The notes below the pieces were generated by a model, which was not told the DNA's origin, did not search any database, and saw nothing but the letters and a program-made list of their open reading frames with translations. From NCBI RefSeq assembly GCF_001940455.1, contig NZ_MKQR01000028.1, forward strand, positions 528,837 to 592,836: a DNA stretch of 64,000 nucleotides, read 5' to 3'. Each line of letters opens with the position of its first letter. The stretch's first letter is position 1. The stretch is from Actinokineospora bangkokensis (GTDB lineage Bacteria > Actinomycetota > Actinomycetes > Mycobacteriales > Pseudonocardiaceae). A program made the position numbers and the translations under genes. Shown one piece after another: positions 40,395-50,616 of this stretch.

Positions 40395-41861
40395 TCAGGG
40401 CTCGGGGGCTGTGCGGGCGGAGGCGCGCCAGAGGTGCATGCCCGCGTAGGAGCGCCAGGGGCTCCAGGCCCGCGCCCGGTCGGCGGGGTCGTCCTGGGGG
40501 GAGGTGAGGCCGTGGGGGGTGCGGAGGGTGAGGTCGTTCGGGGGGAGGATGTCGGGGTCGCCGAGGAGGCGCATGGTGATGTAGCCGGCGGTGGCGGGGG
40601 TGATGCCGGGGTAGGACTGGAGGCGGGTGCGGAGGGTTTCGGGGTCGACGCCGACGTGGAGTTCGAGGTCGCCGGTGGCGATGGCGGTGCAGAGGGAGCG
40701 GATGGTGTCGACGCGGCGGGTGGGGCCCGCGAGGACTTCGGCGCCGCGCTCGGCGACGGCGGCCGCGGAGGGGAACAGGGTGGTCAGCTCCCCGTCCTGG
40801 ACCGGGAGGGGTTCGCCGACGGCCTCGGTGAGGCGGCGGGCGGCGGCGCGGGCGGCGGAGACGGTCAGCTGCTGGCCGAGCAGGGCGCGCAGGACGGTCT
40901 CGGTGCCGTCGACGCTGCCCGGGACGCGGATGCCCGGGGTGGTGGCCACCGCGGGGGCCAGGGCCGGGTCGGCGGCCAGCACCCGGTCCACGGCCACCGG
41001 GTCGGCGTCGAGGTCGAACAGGCGGCGCAGCCGGGCCACGGCGGTGCCCAGGTCGCGCAGGTCGGCCAGGCGCAGGGTGCACTGCACGTGGGTGCCCGCG
41101 GGCCTCAGGTGGGCGGTGGCGGGGCCGTGCGGCAGGCGCAGGGTGCGCGCGTAGCGGCCCGGTGAGCACGCCTCCACCCCCGGCACGGCCCGCCCGCCCA
41201 GGAAGGCGAGCAGGCCCGCGGCGTCGAACGGGGTGCGCACCGGCAGCCGCAGCGTCACCCGGCCCGGGCTCGCCGGGACGCGTCTTCGCGGACCGCGGCG
41301 GGTGGCGGCCGTCCGGAGCTCGGAGGGGGTGGCGGCGAACACCGCGCGCACGGTGTCGTTGAACTGGCGGACGCTGGCGAAGCCGGAGGCGAAGGCCACG
41401 TCCGACACCGACAGCGCCGTGGTCTCGATGAGCAGCCGGGCCAGGTGCGCGCGCTGGGCCCTGGCCAGCGCCAGCGGGCCCGCGCCCAGCTCCGCGGTCA
41501 GCACCCTGGTCAGGTGGCGCTCGGAGTAGCCGACCCGGCGGGCCAGGCCGGGCACGCCCTCGCGCTCGATGACCCCGTCCAGGATCAGCCGCATCGCCCG
41601 CCCGGCCAGGTCGCCGCGGGTGTTCCACTCCGGCGAGCCGGGCACCACGTCGGGCAGGCAGCGCAGGCAGGCCCGGTAGCCGTGCTGCTGGGCGGCGGCC
41701 GCGGTGGGGAAGAACTCGGCGGTGCGCCTGCGCGGGGCCGCCGCCGGGCAGGACGGCCTGCAGTAGGTGCCCGTGGTGCGCACGGCCAGCACCAGCAGGC
41801 CGTCGAACCGCGGGTCGCGGACCGCGGCGGCGCGCAGGGCCGTCTCCGGGTCGATCAACAC
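40395..41861 (-). CDS. alkA: Ada-type regulator fused to AlkA 3-methyladenine DNA glycosylase
   Basis: A 488-residue protein. The N-terminal AdaA zinc domain has Cys34, Cys38, Cys64 and Cys67 (TYCRPSCP, YRACLRCLPD). An AraC HTH (about 80-175, GVPGLARRVGYSERHLTRVL, DVAFASGFASVRQFNDTVR) precedes the C-terminal HhH glycosylase (LGQQLTVSAARAAARRL, YPGITPATAGYITMRLLGDPD) with probable catalytic Asp near 443. It combines alkyl-phosphotriester sensing with base excision and lacks the O6-methylguanine transferase domain. The same architecture is known for M. tuberculosis AlkA. GTG at 41861 gives VLIDPETALRAAAVRDPRFDG as the N-terminus. No partner gene follows. Confidence 0.93.
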   Translation of the reverse strand: MLIDPETALRAAAVRDPRFDGLLVLAVRTTGTYCRPSCPAAAPRRRTAEFFPTAAAAQQHGYRACLRCLPDVVPGSPEWNTRGDLAGRAMRLILDGVIEREGVPGLARRVGYSERHLTRVLTAELGAGPLALARAQRAHLARLLIETTALSVSDVAFASGFASVRQFNDTVRAVFAATPSELRTAATRRGPRRRVPASPGRVTLRLPVRTPFDAAGLLAFLGGRAVPGVEACSPGRYARTLRLPHGPATAHLRPAGTHVQCTLRLADLRDLGTAVARLRRLFDLDADPVAVDRVLAADPALAPAVATTPGIRVPGSVDGTETVLRALLGQQLTVSAARAAARRLTEAVGEPLPVQDGELTTLFPSAAAVAERGAEVLAGPTRRVDTIRSLCTAIATGDLELHVGVDPETLRTRLQSYPGITPATAGYITMRLLGDPDILPPNDLTLRTPHGLTSPQDDPADRARAWSPWRSYAGMHLWRASARTAPEP

Positions 41862-41935
41862 CGGACCATGCTGCCGGCGGGCGGGCCCCCGGTCTGGCGA
41901 GAAAGAGACATCAGCCTCGATTTCCCGGAGAACGG

Positions 41936-41969
41936 CACGGGGACCTGCCCGGCTGGGCAGGTCCCCGTG
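41936..41969 (-). terminator. Intrinsic terminator of the S8 protease gene
   Basis: Perfect 15-bp arms 41936-41950 and 41955-41969 with a GGCT loop, about 45 bp beyond the protease stop in its direction. Confidence 0.85.
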
Positions 41970-42014
41970 TTGTCGTCCTGTCACGCCGCGGGCGAACCGC
42001 GGTCGTGCGAGCGG

Positions 42015-45000
42015 TCAGGAGACCGCCTGCACCACCACGTCACCCGAGCCGACGAGCACACCGGTGTCGGTGCGCACCTCGACGTTGCCCAGCAGCACGC
42101 GGCCCGCGGCGGGTGCCGCGTTCGCGGTCAGCGTGCCCGGCACCGTCCACGACCCGTTCGCCGGGCGCGAGGCGTTGGCGTCGGTGATGGACAGCGACCC
42201 GAACGCCGGGTTGGTGAACACGTCGAGGTAGTCGTAGGTCGTGGTGCCCGCGGGCACCGCGTAGCCGTCGACCACCGCGATGTAGGTGGCCGCCGCCGGG
42301 TTGGCGAGCACGACCTCCTCCTCCGAGTCACCGTCGGCGGACTGCCCGACCAGGGCGCACGAGGTGGTGCACCGGTAGACCGACAGGTCCAGGTCGGCGC
42401 CGATGTCGGAGGTGTTGCCGATGCGCACCCGCAGCGCGGTCGAGCCCGCGGTCACGACGAACCGGAACTGCTTGGACTCGCCGTCGCCGATCGACTTCTG
42501 CTCCTTGAGCGCGCTGCCCAGGTTGGTGCCCGAGGCCTTGCCGGTGAACGGCCCGAAGACGTTCTTCAGCGTGTAGCTGCGGCTCACCGGGGTGCCCGTG
42601 GCGGCGGTCGGGATGACGTCCGGGTTCGGCGAGACGGTCGCGCCGAGCACCGAGGCGGTCAGCGCGAACGGCGCCTTGGCGGCGTCGGAGGTGCGGCGGG
42701 CCTCCACCACGACCTCCCACACCCCGGCCATCGGGTTGGACACCGTGCGGCTGGTCGGCGAACCGAGGTCGCACCCGGCCACCGGCGGGTTGTAGCAGTT
42801 CGGCGTGGCGTTGTCCTCAAGGGCGACGCCGTAGGGGTGGAAGCGCAGGAAGCGGATCTGGCCCGCGCCCGCGGTGGTGCCGCCGCCCTGCAGGTCGACC
42901 TTGAACGCCGGGGTGTTCGGCGCGATCCGGTAGAAGAACGACTGCACCTGGTTGCGGCCGATCTCCCCGCCCTTGCGGATGGTGTAGCCGTTGGCCGCGG
43001 TGAAGTCGTCCGCCGCGATCACGGTGTTGAGGGTCTGCGCGTCGACCGCGGAGGTCAGCGGGCTGTCCAGGTTCAGGATCGCGGAGTGGATGCCGGTGCT
43101 GCCCGGCGACACCGCGACCGGGAACTTGACCGGGCTGTTGAGCGGCAGGGTGACCTTGTTCGCCGAGGAGAACGTGCCGTCGTTGCCGACCCAGTCCACC
43201 TTGTAGGTCACCGGCGCGGCCGACCCGCTGGTGCGGGTGAGGGTGTAGGTGCGGGTGTAGGTCGTGCCCGCCTTGACGCCCTCGCGGTCGTAGATGCCGG
43301 TGCCGATGCCCGGGGTCTTGAGGAAGCCCGACAGCACCGTGTTGACCGGGACGGTCGCGGTGATCTGCACGTCGGACGGGTTCTTCTTCAGCAGGTTCCA
43401 CGCCTTGCGCACGTCGATCAGGCCGTTGCCCTGCTCGTAGGCGCCCAGGCCGCTGATGAACCGGGCGGTGGAGTAGAACGACGAGCGGATCTGCGCGGCG
43501 GTGTGCGAGATGCCCTGCGCCTTGGCCGCGGAGACCAGCAGCGCGCCCGCGCCCGCGGCCTGCGGGGAGGCCATCGAGGTGCCGTTGAGCATCGCGTAGC
43601 CCGGGGGCAGGGAGTAGGTGCCCGCCAGCGGGGCGCCCGCCATCCAGGTCGGGATCGTCGAGATCGCCGAGCCCGGGGCCACCACGTTCGGCTTGAAGCC
43701 GCCGTCCTCGCGCGGGCCGCGCGAGGAGAAGCCGTGCAGGCTCTCGCTGACGCCCAGGTCGGAGCCGTAGTTCGAGCGCCAGGTCTCCTTGGTGATCGAG
43801 GAGCCCACGGAGACGACCTTGGTGGCCACCGACGGGTCGCCCACGGTGTTCGCGCCCGCGCCCTCGTTGCCCGCGGAGATGAACATCTGGACGTTGTAGG
43901 TGTCGATCAGGCGGTCGTAGAGCTCAGCGCGCGCGTTGTTCGCGTCGTTGAGCGCCGGGAGGCCGCCGATGGACATGTTGATCACGTCGACCTTCGCCAC
44001 CGACGCGGCGTAGATCATGCCTTCGAGCAGGGCGTGGTTGGTGCAGCCGGTGATCCACAGGCAGACCCGGACCGAGACCAGCTTGGCGCCGGGCGCCGCG
44101 CCGGACATGGTGCCGCCGAAGAGCCGGTTGCCCGCGACGATGCCCGCCACGTGCGAGCCGTGCTCGCCGGAGACGATGCCGATGTTGACCGCCTGGTTGG
44201 CCGGGTCGGTCTGCACGACGAACGGCTGGCGCTCGGCGACCGGGGTCGCCGGGTTGTCCACGCCGAAGTAGCCGATGTCGTACTTGACCTTGTAGTCGGT
44301 CATCGGCTTCTCGTCGGTCCAGCTGCCGTCCTGGTCGGTGTCGACCCAGACCGTGCTGGTGGTGACGTTCCACAGCACGCCGAAGGTGCCCTTGGAGCCC
44401 GCCGGGTTGCCGTCGCGGTTGATGTCGTTGCCCGACTCGCCCGCCAGCCGGGGGTCGCGCTCGTCGAGCGTGCCGGTGCGCAGGTCACCGGTCTCGTTCG
44501 GCATGCCCACCGCGGCGCCCGTGGTCTTCGTGGTCATCAGCAGCCACGTCGGGTCGTCGTCGTTGTTGGCCGTGCCGGTGAAGCTCGGGTCGGTGTAGGT
44601 GACCCAGTCGGTGATCTTGCGCTCGCCGGTGCTGGTGGTGTTCAGCGACGGGTGGTCGAGCGCCACACCGGAGTCGATGATGCCGACGGTGGTGCCGCGG
44701 CCGTCCCAGGTGGGGTGGTCGTTGACGAACTGGGCGGCGTTGGTGTCGCCCGTCGGCATGTAGGGGTTCACCCGGGGCGTCGAGGCCGTCGGCGGCGCCT
44801 GCGGCGTCGGGTCGGCCATGCCCTCCGGCGAGGGGTCGGGCAGCGGGACGTTCTCGTCGAGGTCGAGCGCGCTCACGCCGGGCAGCTTGGCGATCTTCTT
44901 GACCTGGTCGGTCGGCACCTCGGCGCGGACGTAGCCGATGTCGTCCTTGCGGTACTCGACCTTGGCACCCGCCTTGGACAGCTCGTCGACCTTGGCGGCG

Positions 45001-45233
45001 GCGTCGCCCTCGCTGGTGCTGATGAGGACCTTGACGGTCTTCTCGCCGGCCTGCTGGGCCTTGTTCAGCAGTTCGAGGTCGTGCTTGCCGATGCCCTGGC
45101 CGTCGTCGGCCGAGGGGGCCGGGTTCGGCGCGGCGCTCGCGGTCGGACCGGTCGCCAGGACGACGCTGGCCAGCGCCGTGCTGAACGCCACGCCGAGCGC
45201 GATCCGGCGCCGCCGCCGTTCGGGTTGGATCAT
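42015..45233 (-). CDS. Large secreted S8 (subtilisin-like) serine protease
   Basis: A 1072-residue preproenzyme. It has a signal peptide (about 1-35, basic ERRRRR then ASA-AP), an inhibitor I9-like propeptide (about 60-130), and a catalytic domain with Asp187 (VGIIDSGVALDHPS), His358 (GEHGSHVAG), oxyanion Asn456 and Ser553 (NGTSMASPQAAG). A large insertion (about 200-345, DDDDP, NRDGNPAG and DTDQDGSW, calcium-like) separates Asp from His, as in tripeptidyl-peptidase-II-like or cell-envelope proteases. The C-terminal about 450 residues form several beta-sandwich domains. It is extracellular. ATG at 45233 follows AAGGAAG. It has its own terminator, is monocistronic, and is divergent from ychF. 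Confidence 0.92.
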   Translation of the reverse strand: MIQPERRRRRIALGVAFSTALASVVLATGPTASAAPNPAPSADDGQGIGKHDLELLNKAQQAGEKTVKVLISTSEGDAAAKVDELSKAGAKVEYRKDDIGYVRAEVPTDQVKKIAKLPGVSALDLDENVPLPDPSPEGMADPTPQAPPTASTPRVNPYMPTGDTNAAQFVNDHPTWDGRGTTVGIIDSGVALDHPSLNTTSTGERKITDWVTYTDPSFTGTANNDDDPTWLLMTTKTTGAAVGMPNETGDLRTGTLDERDPRLAGESGNDINRDGNPAGSKGTFGVLWNVTTSTVWVDTDQDGSWTDEKPMTDYKVKYDIGYFGVDNPATPVAERQPFVVQTDPANQAVNIGIVSGEHGSHVAGIVAGNRLFGGTMSGAAPGAKLVSVRVCLWITGCTNHALLEGMIYAASVAKVDVINMSIGGLPALNDANNARAELYDRLIDTYNVQMFISAGNEGAGANTVGDPSVATKVVSVGSSITKETWRSNYGSDLGVSESLHGFSSRGPREDGGFKPNVVAPGSAISTIPTWMAGAPLAGTYSLPPGYAMLNGTSMASPQAAGAGALLVSAAKAQGISHTAAQIRSSFYSTARFISGLGAYEQGNGLIDVRKAWNLLKKNPSDVQITATVPVNTVLSGFLKTPGIGTGIYDREGVKAGTTYTRTYTLTRTSGSAAPVTYKVDWVGNDGTFSSANKVTLPLNSPVKFPVAVSPGSTGIHSAILNLDSPLTSAVDAQTLNTVIAADDFTAANGYTIRKGGEIGRNQVQSFFYRIAPNTPAFKVDLQGGGTTAGAGQIRFLRFHPYGVALEDNATPNCYNPPVAGCDLGSPTSRTVSNPMAGVWEVVVEARRTSDAAKAPFALTASVLGATVSPNPDVIPTAATGTPVSRSYTLKNVFGPFTGKASGTNLGSALKEQKSIGDGESKQFRFVVTAGSTALRVRIGNTSDIGADLDLSVYRCTTSCALVGQSADGDSEEEVVLANPAAATYIAVVDGYAVPAGTTTYDYLDVFTNPAFGSLSITDANASRPANGSWTVPGTLTANAAPAAGRVLLGNVEVRTDTGVLVGSGDVVVQAVS

Positions 45234-45560
45234 CCCACTTCCTTCTTCCTCAGCGGGTGGGTGGCGCGCGCCTGACACGGGTCAGCGGCAGGGCGCTCAC
45301 GGAGTGTTGTTCGGCGGGGATGCGATGACTAGCGTCCATTTGGGCTAATCCCACCGGGGCTTTACGCCACTTCACCCACGTAGGGTAACGACATCGCTGG
45401 TCATGGCCTCGGCGTTACCAGGCGAACGGGCGCTTCCGTGCGGATGTACGGCCCACGAGACGCGACGATCAGTGACCAGAACTGGGAACGGTGTTGGTAA
45501 CTTTTCGGCTCGCCGGGCGGCGCGCGGGCCCGCCGGGGCCGGTCCGTAGACTGTTGACCC
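45234..45560. other. 327-bp divergent promoter region of the S8 protease and ychF
   Basis: It contains the ychF -10 at 45547-45552. A stretch of lower GC (about 45320-45500) includes TAGGGTAACGAC. No repeat, RNA gene or clear operator was found. Confidence 0.5.
45547..45552 (+). promoter_or_regulatory. -10 hexamer TAGACT of leaderless ychF
   Basis: It lies 8 nt before the ychF GTG with no Shine-Dalgarno sequence. A leaderless transcript is the simplest reading. Confidence 0.55.
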
Positions 45561-46623
<1,063 letters not shown>

Positions 46624-46634
<11 letters not shown>

Positions 46635-47004
46635 GGTCGATCGGTTCCAGGGCGGGCGGTTCGGTGGTGTGCACCCGCACCTCCCCCCAGTCCCCGGTCA
46701 GGTGCCAGTGGGTCGGGTGGCGGGTCATGGTGTCGATGTTGCCGTGGTCCGCTTCCCCGGACGCGTCGGTGTAGGTGGCGCCCGTCCGGGAGATCCACTC
46801 GACGCGGGTGCAGGCGCGGAAGGTCAGGTGCGCTCCGACGTAGCAGTGCTGCTCGCCGGGGTGGGGCGGGTGCCAGTCGGGGTGTTCGGGGGTGAGCACG
46901 GCGTCCAACCGGAAGCGGAGCACGCCGGGGGTCTCCTCGATGCCGAGAACGAAGCTGTCCTCCAGGTAGACGTCCAGGTCAGCGGCTTCGTGGTACGGGA
47001 TCAC
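46624..47004 (-). CDS. Hypothetical protein
   Basis: A 126-residue soluble protein rich in Asp, Glu, His and Trp (VIPYHEAADLDVYLEDSFVL, DWHPPHPGEQHCYVG, HPTHWHLTGDWGEVRVHTTE). The pattern of aromatic and acidic residues suggests a beta-rich fold, but I recognise no family. GTG at 47004 is taken as the start because homology-like composition begins there; upstream in-frame sequence looks non-coding. The tail overlaps the 3' end of ychF. Acidic small proteins of this type are sometimes immunity proteins, but no toxin is adjacent. Confidence 0.6.
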
Positions 47005-47154
47005 GGGGCGTCTCCGCTCGTCAGGCGGTGTCGAGGTCCGACGGGGGCCTTGTCGCGCGTTCAGGGTCACGGTGGGGGTCACCTGGTTGGCGGTTGTTGC
47101 AGCGGGTAACGGACGTGGGCTGATGAGCGGGTATTTCGGTGCGACCCTGTACGC

Positions 47155-47508
47155 ATGGTGACCGATGGGCTCGTGGTGGTGTTCGAGCGGCATGTGCGGC
47201 GGGGGATCTCGGCGTTGACCGCGATCGGGTACACGCCTCGGACGTTCATCCACCTGGTCGAGGAGCACGGGGCGGTGGGGGCCACCCGGCGGCTGGTGCT
47301 GGACCCGGCGCCGTCGTACGGGTTGTGGCGGTTGATGGAGCTGGGGCAGATCGGGCGGAGCGTGGAGCTGGCGACGTTGTTCCCGTGGTACGAGCCGCTG
47401 TTCGACGACGTGGTGCGGGACGCGGCGTGGCGGAAGTTGGAGTTGCTGGGGGTGGACGTGCCCGCCGTGGTGGCGCTGGGGGAGGACCCGCTGCTCGCGG
47501 GGGCTTAG
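47155..47508 (+). CDS. Stand-alone small alpha-helical protein resembling a C-terminal domain of nuclease/defence proteins
   Basis: A 117-residue protein. It reads as a single module: FERHVRRGISALTAIGYTPR, FIHLVEEHGAVGATRRLVL, YGLWRLMELGQIGRSVELAT and FDDVVRDAAWRKLELLG. From memory this resembles a short domain (GY-P-F, then a Gly-Gly-x-x-A turn, then WELGRLDLSVE) often found at the end of HNH or other defence-type proteins. Here it stands alone with no catalytic residues. ATG at 47155 follows GACCCT at -12. The function is unknown. It is convergent with the pterin dehydratase gene. Confidence 0.6.
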   Translation: MVTDGLVVVFERHVRRGISALTAIGYTPRTFIHLVEEHGAVGATRRLVLDPAPSYGLWRLMELGQIGRSVELATLFPWYEPLFDDVVRDAAWRKLELLGVDVPAVVALGEDPLLAGA

Positions 47509-47572
47509 GCGCACTGCCCACCACCCCGCGCCAACCCTCCGCGGGGTCTCGTGACCGGGGGCGGGCCAGGGC

Positions 47573-47863
47573 CTACATCACGTCGAGGATGCCGTCGATC
47601 TCGGTGGCCAGGGTGACGTCCAGCTGGGTGATGCCGCCCTCGCTGTGGGTGCTGAGGGTGAACTTCAGGGTGCGCCAGCGGATGTCGATGTCGGGGTGGT
47701 GGTCGGCGCTCTCGGCGACCTCCGCGACCCGGTTGACGACCGCGATGGCCTCTGGGAACGACTCCAGCTCGACCTCGCGGACCAGTGCGCCCTCGACCCG
47801 GCTCCAGTGCGGGAGGGTGCCGAGGGCCTTGCCCTGTTCGTGCTCGCTCAGCAGTTCCGGCAT
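47573..47863 (-). CDS. Pterin-4a-carbinolamine dehydratase
   Basis: A 96-residue protein. ESADHHPDIDIRWRTLKFTL carries the family His-His-Pro and following Arg-Trp motif, followed by THSEGGITQLDV with the third catalytic His. It dehydrates 4a-hydroxytetrahydropterins; in bacteria lacking aromatic hydroxylases it may also act in molybdopterin or folate-related chemistry. ATG at 47863 gives MPELLSEHEQGKALGTLPHW. It matches the small gene Rv1159A by position. It is divergent from the TPP riboswitch of the thiamine transporter. Confidence 0.92.
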   Translation of the reverse strand: MPELLSEHEQGKALGTLPHWSRVEGALVREVELESFPEAIAVVNRVAEVAESADHHPDIDIRWRTLKFTLSTHSEGGITQLDVTLATEIDGILDVM

Positions 47864-47920
47864 GGGTCCATGGTGCCTGGCGCGCGGGCGGCGCGCCCGG
47901 CGGCGTAGGCTCGGCGGCCA

Positions 47921-48022
47921 ACCACGGGAGTCCGGTAGCGGCCGGGCTGAGAGGAGGGCCACCCAGCCCTCGACCGTCGATACCTGATCAGGGTCATGCC
48001 TGCGCAGGGAGGTCCTCGTGGT
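47921..48022 (+). promoter_or_regulatory. TPP riboswitch (THI element)
   Basis: The conserved core is present: GGGCTGAGAGG at 47944-47954 (pyrimidine-sensing J3/2 arm), ACCTGATC at 47992-47999 and GGGTCATGCC (pyrophosphate arm). P1 closes with ACCACG (47921-47926) and CGTGGT (48017-48022). The thiB start codon is 28 nt downstream, with its ribosome-binding site GAGGAAGG close behind P1. Control by initiation or termination is therefore likely. TPP binding turns off the thiamine importer. Confidence 0.93.
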
Positions 48023-48049
48023 GCGCACGCCCACCGAGGAAGGTCCCCC

Positions 48050-49054
48050 ATGCGCAGAGCGCTCCCCCTGCTCGCCCTGGCCGTGCTGGCCGGGTGCTCG
48101 ACCGGGCCCGCCCAGGCCGAGCACACCGTGGTGCTGGTCGCCCACGACTCGTTCACCGTCGACCAGGCCGTGCTGGACGCGTTCAAGTCCCGCAGCGGCA
48201 TCACCGTCGACGTGCGCAAGTCCGGGGACGCCGGGGCGCTGGCCAACCAGCTCGTGCTGACCAAGGACAACCCCGTCGGGGACCTGGCGTTCGGGGTGGA
48301 CAACACCTTCGCCTCGCGCGCGCTCGACGCCGGGGTGTTCGCGGAGTACCGCAGCCCGGACGCGGGCAAGGGCCCGCAGCGCTACGCCGTGGACGACACC
48401 GGCCGGTTGACCGCGGTCGACGTGGGCGACGTGTGCGTCAACGTCGACAACGCGCTGCCGAACCCGCCGAAGACCTTCGACGACCTGGCCAAGCCCGAGT
48501 ACAAGGACAAGCTGGTCGTCGAGGACCCGGCCACCTCCTCGCCGGGGCTGGCGTTCCTGCTGGGCACCGTCGCGCACTTCGGGGAGGACGGGTGGCGCGA
48601 CTACTGGGGCAAGCTCAAGGCCAACGGGGTCAAGGTCGTCAGCGGCTGGGAGGAGGCCTACACCCAGGACTTCTCCGGCTCCTCGGGCAAGGGCCCGCGC
48701 CCGATCGTGGTCTCCTACGCCTCGTCGCCGTCGGCCGAGGTGGGCGAGGACGGCAAGCCGCGCACCTCCGCCCTGCTGGACACCTGCTTCCGGCAGGTCG
48801 AGTACGCGGGGGTGCTGTCGGGGGCGAAGAACCCCGATGACGCGCGCAAGGTGCTCGACTTCCTGATCTCGGAGGACTTCCAGAAGACCGTGCCGGAGTC
48901 GATGTACGTCTACCCCGCGCGCGAGGGCGTGGCCCTGCCCGGGTCGTGGGCGACTGCGGCGCCGCTGCCGGACAAGCCCGCGACGCTGCCGGCGGCCGAC
49001 ATCGCGGCCAACCGCCAGCGGTGGATCGAGCAGTGGCGCGACACCGCGGGCTGA
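48050..49054 (+). CDS. thiB: Thiamine ABC transporter substrate-binding lipoprotein
   Basis: A 334-residue lipoprotein. Signal MRRALPLLALAVLAGC with lipobox LAGC (Cys16) is followed by a periplasmic-binding-protein fold. VVLVAHDSFTVDQAVLDAFK, GDLAFGVDNTFASRALDAG and SYASSPSAEV resemble ThiB/TbpA thiamine-binding proteins. The upstream TPP riboswitch and downstream permease and ATPase confirm thiamine or TMP/TPP as ligand. ATG at 48050 has GAGGAAGG 7-8 nt upstream. The permease start overlaps its last codons. Confidence 0.92.
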   Translation: MRRALPLLALAVLAGCSTGPAQAEHTVVLVAHDSFTVDQAVLDAFKSRSGITVDVRKSGDAGALANQLVLTKDNPVGDLAFGVDNTFASRALDAGVFAEYRSPDAGKGPQRYAVDDTGRLTAVDVGDVCVNVDNALPNPPKTFDDLAKPEYKDKLVVEDPATSSPGLAFLLGTVAHFGEDGWRDYWGKLKANGVKVVSGWEEAYTQDFSGSSGKGPRPIVVSYASSPSAEVGEDGKPRTSALLDTCFRQVEYAGVLSGAKNPDDARKVLDFLISEDFQKTVPESMYVYPAREGVALPGSWATAAPLPDKPATLPAADIAANRQRWIEQWRDTAG

Positions 49055-50616
49055 CCGCCGGGGTCGCCCTGGCGGCCGTCCCGCTGGCGTTCCTCGCGGT
49101 CTTCTTCGCCTGGCCCGTGGCCGCCATCGTGCGGCTGGGGGTCGGGCAGGGCGGGGTCGGCGACGCCCTGGTCGACGGTGACACCTGGGGCCTGGTCGGG
49201 TTCACCCTGGCGCAGGCGGCCGCGTCCACCCTGGTCGCGGTGGCGGCCGGGCTGCCGGTGGCGTTCCTGCTGGCCAGGGTGCCCGGCAGCGGGGTCGTGC
49301 GGGCGGCGGTGCTGGTCCCGTTCGTGCTGCCGACGGTGGTGGTCGGGCTCGCGTTCAAGGCGCTGCTGCCCGGCGGCGGGCCGGTGGCGATCGTGCTGGC
49401 GAACGCGTTCTTCAACGTCGCCGTCGTGGCCCGCACGGTCGGCGGGCTGTGGGCGCACCTGGACCGTCGGGCGGAGGAGGCCGCGCGCTCGCTCGGGGCG
49501 TCGCGGTTGCGCGCCTTCACCTCCGTCACTCTCCCCGCGCTGACCCCGGCCCTCGGGTCCGCCGCGGCGATCGTGTTCCTGTTCTGCGCCACCAGCTTCG
49601 GTGTCGTGCTGCTGCTGGGTGGTTCGGACTACCGCACGCTGGAGACGGAGATCTACCTGCGGACGGTGGAGCTGCTGGACCTGCCGGGGGCCGCCGCGCT
49701 GTCCCTGGTGCAGTTCGTCGCGGTCGTCTCCGTCCTGGTGATCGGCGCGGTGGCGCGCCGCAAGCGCGAAGGCGCCCTGCGGCTCAGGGGACGCGTCGAG
49801 GCACTGCGACGGCCGGTGGGTGGTGAGTGGTTCGCCGCTGCCGCGGGGTACGCGGTGGTCGCGCTGCTGGCGATCCCGATCGTGACGCTGGTGCTGCGGT
49901 CGTTCGAGGGCGGCTTCGCTGGCTACCGCGCGTTGAGCGGCACCGGCTACCGCGGCTCGTTGTCGGTCACGGGGTTCGAGGCGGCGCTCAACTCCGTCCG
50001 CGTCGCCACCGACGCCACCCTGCTCGCGCTGCTGCTGGGCGTGTCCGCGTCGGTCGCCTTGGTGGTGCTGGGCCGCAGTCGCGTGCGCCCGGGGGTGGTG
50101 GAGTCGCTGGACACCGCGCTGATGCTGCCGCTGGGCGTCTCGGCGGTGACGGTCGGCTTCGGCTACCTGGTCACCCTCGACGCCCTGCCCGGCGACCTGC
50201 GCACGTCCGGGGCGCTCGTGCCCCTCGCCCAAGCGCTCGTGGTGGCCCCGCTGGTGGTCCGCACCCTGCTGCCGGTGCTGCGGTCGGTGGACGAGCGGCT
50301 GCGGCAGGCGGCGGCCTCGCTCGGCGCCGGGCCGTGGCGGGTGTGGCGGGAGGTCGACATCCCGCTGGCGGGCCGCTCGCTGCTGGCCGCGGCGGCGTTC
50401 GGCTACGTGGTGGCGCTGGGCGAGTTCGGCGCGACGAGCTTCCTGGTGCGCCCGGACACCGCGACCCTGCCGGTGGTGGTCGGCAGGCTGGTGGGCAGGC
50501 CGGGGGAGCTGAACAACCAGATGGCCTACGCGGCCTGCACGCTGCTCATGCTGGTCACGGTGGCCATCGCGCTGCTGGTGGAGCGCCTGCGGGTGCGCGG
50601 AGTGGGGGAGTTCTGA
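49033..50616 (+). CDS. thiP: Thiamine ABC transporter permease (fused two-domain)
   Basis: A 527-residue membrane protein with about twelve hydrophobic segments in two homologous halves. Each half has an EAA-type loop (EEAARSLGASRLRAFTSVTLP and RQAAASLGAGPWRVWREVDIP). This is the fused arrangement of ThiP, the channel for thiamine import. GTG at 49033 overlaps thiB by 22 nt; GTG at 49021 is also possible. The stop shares bases with the ATG of thiQ (TGATG). The gene belongs to the TPP-regulated operon. Confidence 0.92.
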   Translation: MARHRGLTAGVALAAVPLAFLAVFFAWPVAAIVRLGVGQGGVGDALVDGDTWGLVGFTLAQAAASTLVAVAAGLPVAFLLARVPGSGVVRAAVLVPFVLPTVVVGLAFKALLPGGGPVAIVLANAFFNVAVVARTVGGLWAHLDRRAEEAARSLGASRLRAFTSVTLPALTPALGSAAAIVFLFCATSFGVVLLLGGSDYRTLETEIYLRTVELLDLPGAAALSLVQFVAVVSVLVIGAVARRKREGALRLRGRVEALRRPVGGEWFAAAAGYAVVALLAIPIVTLVLRSFEGGFAGYRALSGTGYRGSLSVTGFEAALNSVRVATDATLLALLLGVSASVALVVLGRSRVRPGVVESLDTALMLPLGVSAVTVGFGYLVTLDALPGDLRTSGALVPLAQALVVAPLVVRTLLPVLRSVDERLRQAAASLGAGPWRVWREVDIPLAGRSLLAAAAFGYVVALGEFGATSFLVRPDTATLPVVVGRLVGRPGELNNQMAYAACTLLMLVTVAIALLVERLRVRGVGEF

